A stretch of DNA of 12,593 nt from Patescibacteria group bacterium (GTDB lineage: Bacteria > Patescibacteriota > Minisyncoccia > Phycocordibacterales > JAGLOS01), in NCBI GenBank assembly GCA_018814635.1, contig JAHIYV010000078.1, positions 1 through 12,593 on the forward strand, written 5' to 3'. Below are positions 1 to 6,904 of the stretch, one piece after another. Both the position numbers and the translations under genes were made by a program. The notes beneath the pieces were generated by a model that ran no database searches, was not told where the DNA came from, and was given only the letters and a program-made list of their open reading frames with translations. The stretch's first letter is position 1. Each line of letters begins with the position of its first letter.

Positions 1-47
1 CTGAATACTTGGAGGGTGAGGAAGCGAATGCTTGGAGCTTCCACAAG

Positions 48-96
48 ACTCATTGAGGGCTTTTGTGAGCGAAGCGAAACAAAAGACCCAATGAGT
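48..96. repeat. Long imperfect hairpin
   Basis: ACTCATTG (48-55) pairs with CAATGAGT (89-96), and CTTTTGT (60-66) pairs with ACAAAAG (79-85). A few bases between them are partly paired or bulged, and the loop GAGCGAAGCGAA spans 67-78. The arms total about 17 pairs. Function is unknown; it is part of the structured region at the left edge. Confidence 0.6.
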
Positions 97-116
97 GGAC
101 AGCTTCTGTAAGAAGG

Positions 117-206
117 AACCCCGAAAGAAAAACACCCTTTCCTTTTTCAAATGAAATTTCACCCCCGCCAAATCAAGAAAGCAAGGAGTGTTTTTCTTTC
201 GGGGTT
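117..206. repeat. 19-bp perfect inverted repeat with 52-bp loop
   Basis: AACCCCGAAAGAAAAACAC at 117-135 is exactly reverse-complementary to GTGTTTTTCTTTCGGGGTT at 188-206. Skipping one base (187) allows about four further pairs inward. The loop at about 136-187 is pyrimidine-rich, then A-rich. The arms carry runs of A and T next to a CCCC/GGGG block, but no U-tract follows on either strand as in an intrinsic terminator. It could be the ends of a small mobile element or the base of a structured RNA. Confidence 0.7.
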
Positions 207-402
207 GCCGAGGCTCTGCGAGGCAGTGGCGGAACGATTCATTCTCGCTCAAAAAAAGTTCGAACAAATGATATAATGACACCACCAAATCAGAACCTAT
301 TTTCAAAACAAAGTATCATAGCGTTCCCCGCCGCTCGCTTCGGCAGGAGGGCGTAAAATTAATTTGTTGAGGGTTGAGATATTTATGGAGCTAGTTACTA
401 AT

Positions 403-1359
403 TTAATATGTAAACCCAAAACTACATTTTTTGCGAGATGAAATATGTTGCAAAAAATTATTGCAAAAAATTTCCTCTTTATTTTTTGTGAAAAATATAG
501 GTTGAACGCCTGTTCTCTGGTATGGTAATATTCGTACGGTTGCGGTTGATTTTTTATCTAGCACCACTTCAACAGCAACGCCTTTGGTTGTTTGTTCAGC
601 AAACTGGTCAAAAATAAAATTACCTAATGAATAAAAAATAGGTTTATTTTTATATATTTCAATTGGTTGTATAACATGGGGGTGGTGTCCAATAATAATA
701 TCAGCACCACTATCAATCAAAGCGTGTCCAACAATTTGCTGCGCCGTTGAATAATTTAATTCATATTCATTTCCCCAATGAATATTGACCACAACAAAAT
801 CATTTTCTTTATCCAGTTGCTCAATAATCGGATAAAATACTCGAGTAGGAATTCCGCCAATAGATAAATCTATGCCAATAAAAGCGATTTTGTGATTATT
901 TATTTCACGAATAATAAAACTCTGTTGTGAATTTCCGCCACCAAAATATCCAATTTGATTTTCAGTAAGATATTTTCTTGTGTCATCTAAACCTTTATAA
1001 TAACAATCAAAAGAATGATTATTGGCAAGTGACACTACTCCAATATTATTATCTGCCAATATCGTTGCGATATCTGGGTTAAATTTGAAACTATACGCCT
1101 TCTTTTGGCAATTTAAGGTATTGGTTATTGGACCCTCAAGATTAGCGCTCACTATATTATATTTTTTTGTGATTTTTTTTGTATAGAAAAAAGAATCAGT
1201 CCCCTCTTTAATATATTTTCCAACATTTCTTCCCAACATTACATCACCTAAAAAAAGCATTTTTAAACTATCACGATTATTGTTTTCAACAATAACTGTT
1301 TGTTGCTGTAAAAACATATTTACAACGCCTATTATCACAGCAATAAATAATAATTTCAT
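403..1359 (-). CDS. CapA/PgsA-like metallophosphatase-fold protein, membrane anchored
   Basis: A 318-residue member of the CapA (poly-gamma-glutamate capsule synthesis) family, which has a calcineurin-like metallophosphoesterase fold. Family motifs run in order: FLGDVMLGR (36-44), NLEGPI (73-78), SLANNHSFD (110-118), FIGID (160-164), HWGNEYE (194-200) and GHHPHVIQPIE (224-234) followed by FYSLGNFIFDQ (242-252). The conserved D, N and H residues of these blocks are the expected metal ligands. Residues 1-19 are hydrophobic after MK and act as a signal anchor or signal peptide, so the catalytic domain should face outside. The start is 12 bp after scpA, probably in the same transcript; no Shine-Dalgarno is visible. 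The role in capsule or envelope polymer handling is inferred from the family, and the substrate is unknown: no capB/capC partners are in the window. Confidence 0.88.
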   Translation of the reverse strand: MKLLFIAVIIGVVNMFLQQQTVIVENNNRDSLKMLFLGDVMLGRNVGKYIKEGTDSFFYTKKITKKYNIVSANLEGPITNTLNCQKKAYSFKFNPDIATILADNNIGVVSLANNHSFDCYYKGLDDTRKYLTENQIGYFGGGNSQQSFIIREINNHKIAFIGIDLSIGGIPTRVFYPIIEQLDKENDFVVVNIHWGNEYELNYSTAQQIVGHALIDSGADIIIGHHPHVIQPIEIYKNKPIFYSLGNFIFDQFAEQTTKGVAVEVVLDKKSTATVRILPYQRTGVQPIFFTKNKEEIFCNNFLQHISSRKKCSFGFTY

Positions 1360-1371
1360 ACTCGTGTAATT

Positions 1372-2148
1372 TTATTCATCCATTGTATAGTGAGGTAATT
1401 CTAATTGCTGTGTTTCCATGGAAATCTCGCTGAAAATATTTTCTTGTTTAACAATAATAGTTCCCTGTTTTACAAGTTCTAACATTGCCAAAAAACTAAT
1501 TACAACCGTTATTTTTTCAACTTTGCCATATTTAGAAAACTCGCCAAAATTCATTTTTAATTTTTGGGTAATTCTCTGTGTAAGATTTACAATTGTTTCC
1601 TCTAAACTTATTGTTTTTTTTACTGTTTGTTGCGGTATTTTTTCGGGCTTTGGTGCCCTATTAATAGTATCCAAAACTACCATAAGTATATTTTCTTTTG
1701 TGATAGTGTGGTCAGGCGTAAAAATTGGCTGTATATATTTTGAAATTTGAGCGCGCGGAAATATTATATTCTTGCCAAAGCGTTCTGCAACAAAAACAGA
1801 AAGTTGTTTGTATTTTTTATATTCTTTGAGTCTGTCTTCTAGTTCTTCAATATTCTGCTGTTCTTCTGTTGTAATATCAAGTTGGGGTAATAAAGATTTT
1901 GATTTAATAAGAATTAAAATAGAAGCGACCACAACAAAATTAGTAATTTCAGAAACAGGAAAATAAGAAGTTTGTCCTGAACTTACTAAAGAATTTTGAA
2001 ATTCTTGAATATGTTTAATATAATCATCGGCAACTTTTGATAAAGAAATATCATTGATAAATAATTTGCGTTTTTCTACCAGAGATAATAATAAATCTAG
2101 TGGTCCTTCAAAAACTTCTGTTTTAATATTAAAAGTCGCGTTTTCCAT
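1372..2148 (-). CDS. scpA: Segregation and condensation protein A (ScpA kleisin)
   Basis: 258 residues, the usual length for ScpA, the kleisin that links the two heads of the SMC dimer and binds ScpB in chromosome condensation. The N-terminal hallmark FEGPLDLLLSLVEKRK is at 13-28 and the second conserved block ASILILIKSKSLLP at 75-88. The middle is charged and probably helical (about 95-125), and the C-terminal winged-helix segment (about 212-242, KITVVISFLAMLELVKQGTI) binds the SMC cap. The start codon lies inside the end of gpsA (20-bp overlap), which suggests translational coupling; there is no Shine-Dalgarno. scpB, often adjacent in other bacteria, is not in the window. Confidence 0.95.
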   Translation of the reverse strand: MENATFNIKTEVFEGPLDLLLSLVEKRKLFINDISLSKVADDYIKHIQEFQNSLVSSGQTSYFPVSEITNFVVVASILILIKSKSLLPQLDITTEEQQNIEELEDRLKEYKKYKQLSVFVAERFGKNIIFPRAQISKYIQPIFTPDHTITKENILMVVLDTINRAPKPEKIPQQTVKKTISLEETIVNLTQRITQKLKMNFGEFSKYGKVEKITVVISFLAMLELVKQGTIIVKQENIFSEISMETQQLELPHYTMDE

Positions 2149-3052
2149 TATTATTTTTGTGAGAATTTTGTATAATTTTTATAAATTCACAAACCGGATC
2201 ATTTTTTTGAACCAAAACACTTTCTAGCGTTTTTAATAAAATCAAATCTCGCGAACGTTCTCCCAACATATTAAGTAAAGGCATAAAAGAAATTGCTCCT
2301 TCGCTAGCCATAAGTCGTTCGCCTTTCTTAACCAACCTTTCGCCAAATGCGTGATTACGAGAAAGAGGGCTATGTCCAGTTGTCACAAGATCTCCAATAC
2401 CCGCCAAATTGTAAGCAAAAGAGCCATCTCCTCCTAATTGTGTAAGTATGTAATGCATTTCCTCTAATGCTTGAGTTGTTAAAACGCCTTTGAAGTTTGA
2501 ACCCATATTAAGAGCAGTCGCTATTCCAAACGCAACAGCATAAATATTTTTTAGAACGCTTGTTATGGCGACACTATGTGTATCTTGTGTTGTTTCAAGA
2601 TATAAACGAGTTCCTTTGAAAATATCCATTGCGGTTCTGCAAAGATTATCACTACCAGCAATAATTGCTTTTGATGCTAATCCTTTTTGTAGTTCTCCTG
2701 CAAGCATCGGACCACAAAGCATACCAATCTGTTCACTCCTAAAATATTCAACAAGAAATCTTGGGACAAAATATCCTGTCGTCTGCTCTATCCCTTTTGT
2801 AAGAGCAATAATTAATGTTGTGTCATTTGTGTATCGTACCAAACTTTCCGCGACATCTTTAATGTTCCATGACACAACACAAAGGAAAATCATTTGCGCA
2901 TCTTGAACAAGTTTTTTGAATGGCTGGTTATGTGTAATTTTCTTAGAATCAGAATCCCAATATTGAATCTGATTATTTTCATTTTTAGAAAGAACATTCC
3001 CAAGTGCAGTACCCATTGCTCCCGCGCCTATAATTAAAATTTTTTGTTGCAT
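2129..3052 (-). CDS. gpsA: Glycerol-3-phosphate dehydrogenase [NAD(P)+]
   Basis: A 307-residue GpsA that reduces dihydroxyacetone phosphate to sn-glycerol-3-phosphate for membrane lipid synthesis. Visible features are the Rossmann loop GAGAMG (9-14), LTKGIE (84-89, conserved Lys 86), CGPMLAGEL (113-121, matching GPSFAxE), the catalytic Lys in SVLKNIYAVAFG (Lys 168), AGIGDLVTT (217-225) and SRNHAFGERL (231-240). It is slightly shorter than typical GpsA (about 330), mostly from gaps in the N-terminal domain around residue 40, but no key residue seems missing. It overlaps scpA at its 3' end. A TATAAT lies directly against the ATG (minus strand, 3053-3058), too close to serve this start as an ordinary -10, so transcription probably comes from aspS/trpS upstream. 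Confidence 0.95.
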   Translation of the reverse strand: MQQKILIIGAGAMGTALGNVLSKNENNQIQYWDSDSKKITHNQPFKKLVQDAQMIFLCVVSWNIKDVAESLVRYTNDTTLIIALTKGIEQTTGYFVPRFLVEYFRSEQIGMLCGPMLAGELQKGLASKAIIAGSDNLCRTAMDIFKGTRLYLETTQDTHSVAITSVLKNIYAVAFGIATALNMGSNFKGVLTTQALEEMHYILTQLGGDGSFAYNLAGIGDLVTTGHSPLSRNHAFGERLVKKGERLMASEGAISFMPLLNMLGERSRDLILLKTLESVLVQKNDPVCEFIKIIQNSHKNNNGKRDF

Positions 3053-3091
3053 ATTATAGAAAAATTAAAATGTAAAAATCAAAATGGAAAA

Positions 3092-3149
3092 TTTACCCTG
3101 TGAAATAATTTTTGTTTTGCAAAAATTGCTTCGCATTTCACAGGGTGAA
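3092..3149. repeat. Large hairpin between aspS and gpsA
   Basis: ACCCTGTGAAAT (3095-3106) is exactly reverse-complementary to ATTTCACAGGGT (3135-3146). Three more pairs, one of them G-U, extend it to 3092/3149. Nested inside is AATTTTTG (3107-3114) with CAAAAATT (3120-3127). The 136-bp aspS-gpsA gap is the only sizeable one in the minus-strand housekeeping cluster. There is no clear U-tract on the minus strand after the stem (AAATTTTCC), so a classical terminator is not well supported. It could be a REP-type palindrome, an RNA processing or stability element, or a weak attenuator. Confidence 0.7.
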
Positions 3150-3188
3150 CAGTGTAAAGTGTTAAAAATCACAAGAAAAAATTATTTC

Positions 3189-4589
3189 TTATTTCTTTGT
3201 TTGAATTTTTATCCCAAGTTCTTTTAACTGTTTTTTGTTTGCTGGTGTTGGCGCTCCTGTCATGAGCTCTTTTGCTTCTCCTGTTTTTGGAAAAGCAATA
3301 ACTTCACGAATATTTGGTTCACCTAATAAAAGCATAAGAATACGATCTATACCCGGAGCAAACCCACCATGTGGTGGCGCGCCATACTTAAATGCTTCTA
3401 ATATATGCCCAAAACGAGATTGCTGTTCCTCTTTACTAATACCCAATAAATCAAACATTTTTTCTTGAAGTTCTTGTTCATATATTCTTATACTACCAGA
3501 ACTTAACTCAAACCCATTCAAAACAAGGTCATAAGAATTTGCGCGAATAGACAAAAGATCTTCACCATCCATAAATTTCTTTTTGTCTTCTTCTTTTGCA
3601 GAACAAAAAGGATGATGTGTTGTTGTAATTTTACCATCTTCGTCTTTTTCAAACATAGGAAAATCAATTATCCAAACAAACGCTAATTCATTTTTATCTT
3701 CTTTGTTTTCTCGTAAATCTGGCTTATCAGAGCCATATTTCTCCATTGATTCCGCGTAAGTTGTTCGCGTAAATGGGGTTTTTGATATTTTCTTCTCTGG
3801 AAATAATTTTTCAACAAGCTCTATAAACATTTTTTCTGTAAATTGCAAAACTTCTTCTTGTGTTATGAACGACATTTCATAATCAAGCTGTGTAAATTCA
3901 GGTTGTCTATCTCCGCGTAAATCCTCATCTCGCATACACCGCGCAATTTGAAAATATTTTTCAAAACCCGCAACCATACATAATTGTTTATATTGTTGCG
4001 GAGATTGTGGAAGCGCGTAAAATTTTCCTTGATCAATCCGAGACGGCACTAAATATTCACGCGAACCCTCAGGTGTGCCTTTCATTAATAAGGGTGTTTC
4101 AATTTCTACAAAATCATTTTTATGCATATACTCGCGGAAAAAAGTAATAACTTTATCGCGAACACGAATATTTTTTTGCATCCGTTTTGTTCGTAAATCT
4201 AAATATCTATATTTCAAACGAACCTCCTCATCTATATTTATCGTATCTTCATTAATTTCAAAAGGCAAAGTTAATGATTGATTAAGTACTTTAATACTCA
4301 ATGCTTCAAGTTCAATGTCCCCGTTTTGCTCATCTGTGTTTATCATTTTCTCGGGACGCTTATTTACTTTAGCTTGAACTTCCACCACCCACTCAGGCCG
4401 TATCTCGCTCGCAATCTCACGCGCTTCCGTATGACTAGGCAAAATCACCATTTGTACCAGCCCACTCATATCTCTTAAATCAACAAAAATAAGTTTGCCG
4501 TGATCGCGTCGTACATTCACCCAACCAGCAACTATTATTTCTTCGCCAATATGTTTTTGCAGATTACCAATATATATTCTATTTTTCAT
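3189..4589 (-). CDS. aspS: Aspartate--tRNA ligase, GAD-less short form
   Basis: A class II synthetase that charges tRNA-Asp (possibly also tRNA-Asn; this cannot be decided here). The N-terminal OB-fold anticodon domain is about 1-105 (WVNVRRDHGKLIFVDLRD at 23-40). Motif 1 is near 135-170, TPEGSREYLVPSR at 172-184, the aspartate-binding QSPQQYKQL at 195-203, motif 2 FQIARCMRDEDLRGDRQPEF at 213-232 and motif 3 GFAPGIDRILMLLLGEPNIREV at 409-430. At 466 residues it is about 120 short of the usual bacterial enzyme (about 590). The loss is internal: YGSDKPDLR (285-293) joins LAFVWIIDFPMF (302-313) through about 8 residues, exactly where the GAD domain is normally inserted. The frame is intact and the catalytic core complete. 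It starts 11 bp after trpS; AGG about 10 nt before the ATG is at best a weak Shine-Dalgarno. Confidence 0.95.
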   Translation of the reverse strand: MKNRIYIGNLQKHIGEEIIVAGWVNVRRDHGKLIFVDLRDMSGLVQMVILPSHTEAREIASEIRPEWVVEVQAKVNKRPEKMINTDEQNGDIELEALSIKVLNQSLTLPFEINEDTINIDEEVRLKYRYLDLRTKRMQKNIRVRDKVITFFREYMHKNDFVEIETPLLMKGTPEGSREYLVPSRIDQGKFYALPQSPQQYKQLCMVAGFEKYFQIARCMRDEDLRGDRQPEFTQLDYEMSFITQEEVLQFTEKMFIELVEKLFPEKKISKTPFTRTTYAESMEKYGSDKPDLRENKEDKNELAFVWIIDFPMFEKDEDGKITTTHHPFCSAKEEDKKKFMDGEDLLSIRANSYDLVLNGFELSSGSIRIYEQELQEKMFDLLGISKEEQQSRFGHILEAFKYGAPPHGGFAPGIDRILMLLLGEPNIREVIAFPKTGEAKELMTGAPTPANKKQLKELGIKIQTKK

Positions 4590-4600
4590 TATTTTTTTGC

Positions 4601-5599
4601 CTAGTTTAATGTCTTAATAATACCAACACACTCTTGTATAATTTTCATTTTTTTGATTGCTCGCTCGCGCGCAACAGTCCCGCCCTTTCGAAGTACCTCT
4701 AATACATAATCCGGATTTTTTGCCAGGTCTTCTCTTTTGTCACGCATTGGTTTAATAAAAGAAATCATATTTTCAATCAAAATTTCTTTGGATTCTTTGT
4801 AGCCCATTCCTCCTTTTTTATATTTTTCTATAATTTTCGGCAAATTTTCACCCGCAAAAAGCTTGTGTAATGCAAACACATTACATTTCTTGGGGTCTTT
4901 GGGTTCATCAACTACTTTAGAGTCCGTTGAAATTGACATTACAGCTTTTTTTATTATTTCATCAGAACCAAACAAAGGAATAATATTGTTGTAACTTTTG
5001 CTCATTTTACGACCATCAACACCCTTGATTACCCCTGTTTCACTTAAAATTATTGGCTGAGGAAGTGTAAAAATTTCTTTTTTGAAAATATGATTAAACT
5101 TTTCTGCTGTATCTCGCGCGTACTCAACATGCTGTTTTTGGTCCGCGCCAACAGGTACAACATTTGTATCTTGAATTAAAATATCAGCCGCCATTAGTAT
5201 CGGGTAATCAAACAGGCCAACATTTACCTCCTCATTTTTTGCAACAGCATCTTTATAAGCATGCGCCCTCATTAAATACGGCATAGTGGTGATGCAATTA
5301 AATATCCAAGTAAGTTCGGCAACCTCCAATACATCTGACTGCACAAAAAAATTAACTTTGTCTGGATTAAGTCCAACTGCTAGATAATCCAGTGCAACCT
5401 CAAGAGTTTGATAACGCAATCTCTCCGCATCTTGTACGCTAGTAATCGCATGATAGTTTGCAATAAACACATAACTTTCATAATCTTCCTGCATTTTAAC
5501 CCATTGTTGAACAGCTCCAAAATAATTACCAATATGCAAAACACCACTTGGTTTAATACCAGACAAAAGTATCTTCTTTTTGTTTTTTTCTTTCTCCAT
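4601..5599 (-). CDS. trpS: Tryptophan--tRNA ligase
   Basis: A 332-residue class I synthetase of normal bacterial length. The HIGH signature appears as PSGVLHIGNYFGA (17-29), FDYPILMAADIL at 130-141 and VPVGADQKQHVEYARD at 148-163 line the tryptophan and ATP pocket, and the KMSKS loop is DGRKMSKSYNN (195-205). The C-terminal helical part (about 215-330) binds the anticodon. It is the first gene of the housekeeping run trpS-aspS-gpsA-scpA-capA. A TAGTAT box (5609-5614, minus strand) ends 9 nt before the ATG, so a very short leader is possible, but I find no good -35. There is no T-box leader (no AGGGTGGNACCGCG-like sequence upstream). Confidence 0.96.
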   Translation of the reverse strand: MEKEKNKKKILLSGIKPSGVLHIGNYFGAVQQWVKMQEDYESYVFIANYHAITSVQDAERLRYQTLEVALDYLAVGLNPDKVNFFVQSDVLEVAELTWIFNCITTMPYLMRAHAYKDAVAKNEEVNVGLFDYPILMAADILIQDTNVVPVGADQKQHVEYARDTAEKFNHIFKKEIFTLPQPIILSETGVIKGVDGRKMSKSYNNIIPLFGSDEIIKKAVMSISTDSKVVDEPKDPKKCNVFALHKLFAGENLPKIIEKYKKGGMGYKESKEILIENMISFIKPMRDKREDLAKNPDYVLEVLRKGGTVARERAIKKMKIIQECVGIIKTLN

Positions 5600-5965
5600 A
5601 ATCTAACAATACTAACAAAAATAAGCTTTTTGTGCTATGGCGAGCGCATTATGGTCATGTTATGTAGAATTTGAAAATCCCTAATTTGCAGTCTTTACCC
5701 TGTTCAACCACTGTTGACTAAAAGTCGACAGACTGTCCAACCTAGATTGAAATCTAGATTGAGATTTTACTCCATAACTTTGAAACTATCTCGACCTTCA
5801 GTTCGTTTTACCCTGGTTATATATACAATATATTGAAGTGATCGCCTGAAGGCGAGGGATTTTACCCAACTCAAATAGAGGCTTTAAAATTACAACTAAT
5901 AATAACTCCTGTCTTCATTATACACTAAATAGCGAAATAAAAGATTCGCTGACCCCTTTTATCTT
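5600..5965. other. 366-bp intergenic spacer between ROK kinase and trpS
   Basis: No ORF with coding character and no recognisable RNA gene. It contains several small inverted repeats: TGTTGACT/AGTCGACA (5712-5719/5723-5730), GACAG-A-CTGTC (5727-5737), TCGCC-TGAA-GGCGA (5842-5855) and AGCGAA/TTCGCT (5931-5936/5945-5950). The last lies 16 bp past the ROK stop codon and could be a weak terminator, although its U-run is short. A TATAAT on the minus strand (5917-5922) could start a long trpS leader, but no matching -35 is evident. Confidence 0.5.
5742..5765. repeat. Tandem 12-bp duplication
   Basis: CTAGATTGAAAT (5742-5753) is followed directly by CTAGATTGAGAT (5754-5765), one mismatch in twelve. 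CTAGATT/AATCTAG (5742-5748/5751-5757) also forms a short palindrome. It lies about 140 bp upstream of trpS and may be a slippage product or a protein-binding site. Confidence 0.6.
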
Positions 5966-6811
5966 TTATCCCAAATGATGTATTTTGATATACGCGAGCG
6001 CTCCGTAAAGACCCATTTCATCGCCAAATTCTGCTTGCTTTAGTATTGGTTGTTCAATAGGAAAAACAACCGAAAGCTCTTCTCTATATTTTTTCTCAAG
6101 ATATTTAAAATCTATACTTCTCATAATTCCACCCCCAATCGTTATAATTGAAGGAGACCATATTGTTGTCACATTATGAAGCCCCATCGCTAAAAAATTA
6201 GCTCGAGATTCCCAAAAAGCGCTATCGTGGATATCTTCTGGTTTTTTTCCTGTGTTTTGTTTAATACTTATTCCTGAAATATAATCCATAAGATAACCCT
6301 TTTTACTCCAACCTTTACATAGCGCGCCACCAGCATCAATAATTTGCCAGCCTGGCTCAAAACCAAATGTATTATCATCAATTTTCCCATCAACTATTAT
6401 GGCGCCACCAACACCTGTACTTACAGTAAGATACACAGAAATTTTGTATCCTTGCGCTGGCCCAAAATGAGACTGCGCAAGCGCACCCATCATAGAATCA
6501 TTTGTCATATAAACAGGACAATTAAAACTCTGTTTAATATCTTGTTTAATTGGCTTTTCTAACCAATTCTTTATTTGTGCTCCCCCACCAATCAACCTAT
6601 TAGCGTCTGCGCTAAAAGAAGCCGCGATACTACCAACTACCATTTTTATTTTTTCTTCTCCTACTAATTTTAGTTTTATATCACGAAGAGCTTGAATACC
6701 TTCGTTATACTCCATAGGAGTTTCAATAATAAATGGCTTTTCAAAAGATTCTCCATCTCGTGAAAAAGTGATTCGCATTTTACTTCCACCAATATCAAAC
6801 AATAAATACAT
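5966..6811 (-). CDS. ROK-family sugar kinase (glucokinase-like), zinc motif missing
   Basis: 281 residues with the ROK/ASKHA fold. The N-terminal phosphate loop is DIGGSKMR (6-13), the catalytic Asp is expected at D105 in TNDSMMGA (103-110), phosphate 2 is TVSTGVGGAI (129-138), the adenosine region is ITIGGGIM (223-230) and the C-terminal FGDEMGLYGALA is at 262-273. ROK kinases normally carry GH-x(9-11)-CxCGxxGCxE for a structural zinc. Here that segment reads FEPGWQIIDAGGALCKGW (151-168), with neither the histidine nor three of the four cysteines. The protein is likely a cytosolic hexokinase acting on glucose released by the GH15 gene, which ends 93 bp upstream on the same strand; a non-glucose substrate cannot be excluded. 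The gap between the two is AT-rich with short AAAATTAGA-type repeats and has no Shine-Dalgarno. Confidence 0.85.
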   Translation of the reverse strand: MYLLFDIGGSKMRITFSRDGESFEKPFIIETPMEYNEGIQALRDIKLKLVGEEKIKMVVGSIAASFSADANRLIGGGAQIKNWLEKPIKQDIKQSFNCPVYMTNDSMMGALAQSHFGPAQGYKISVYLTVSTGVGGAIIVDGKIDDNTFGFEPGWQIIDAGGALCKGWSKKGYLMDYISGISIKQNTGKKPEDIHDSAFWESRANFLAMGLHNVTTIWSPSIITIGGGIMRSIDFKYLEKKYREELSVVFPIEQPILKQAEFGDEMGLYGALAYIKIHHLG

Positions 6812-6904
6812 ATATAAAAAATTAAATTTCTTTTAAATATTAAATCATTAGAAAATTAGATATTCATTCAAAATTAGAAATTCAAAACTCAAAATTGATT
6901 TAAT

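Larger units (their letters stand above)
1..402. other. Non-coding, structured, relatively GC-rich intergenic stretch
   Basis: I see no convincing gene here. The stretch is richer in G and C than the genes beside it and contains several nested inverted repeats: GGAAGC/GCTTCC at 20-25/37-42, a long hairpin at 48-96, a 19-bp perfect inverted repeat at 117-135/188-206, CTGC/GCAG at 216-219/223-226, and GCCG/CGGC around 330-344. Short GAGCGAAGCGAA-type motifs recur. A TATAAT lies at 272-277 just after a GTTCGAAC palindrome (258-265), but no plus-strand gene follows it. The stretch lies downstream of the minus-strand capA-like gene. It could be a structured RNA, a REP or MITE-like element, or the 3' end of a longer RNA that starts outside the window. 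I do not recognise a known RNA family: no RNase P, tmRNA or SRP signature is visible. Confidence 0.6.

Noticed and set aside
1..111. Open plus-strand frame of 36 codons from the window edge to a TAA at 109-111
   Set aside because: The sequence is dominated by hairpin arms and GCGAAGCGAA-type motifs, and the peptide has no recognisable character. It is more likely a chance open frame than the tail of a gene, although a real tail cannot be fully excluded.
258..277. LexA-like site (GTTCGAAC then AAATGATATAAT) near a TATAAT
   Set aside because: Only one half-site resembles the Gram-positive SOS box, and no plus-strand gene follows.
3053..3058. TATAAT touching the gpsA ATG on the minus strand as a promoter
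   Set aside because: A start 7 nt downstream would fall inside the coding region, and no later in-frame ATG would keep the Rossmann loop. Probably chance in AT-rich sequence.
5600..5965. Possible T-box or tRNA-like leader before trpS
   Set aside because: No AGGGTGGNACCGCG-type motif, no tRNA cloverleaf with GTTCRA arm and CCA, and the hairpins are too short and scattered.
6812..6904. AT-rich spacer with repeated AAAATTAGA/ATTCAAAA words as a CRISPR-like or iteron array
   Set aside because: The words are short, imperfect and unevenly spaced; low-complexity sequence explains them.
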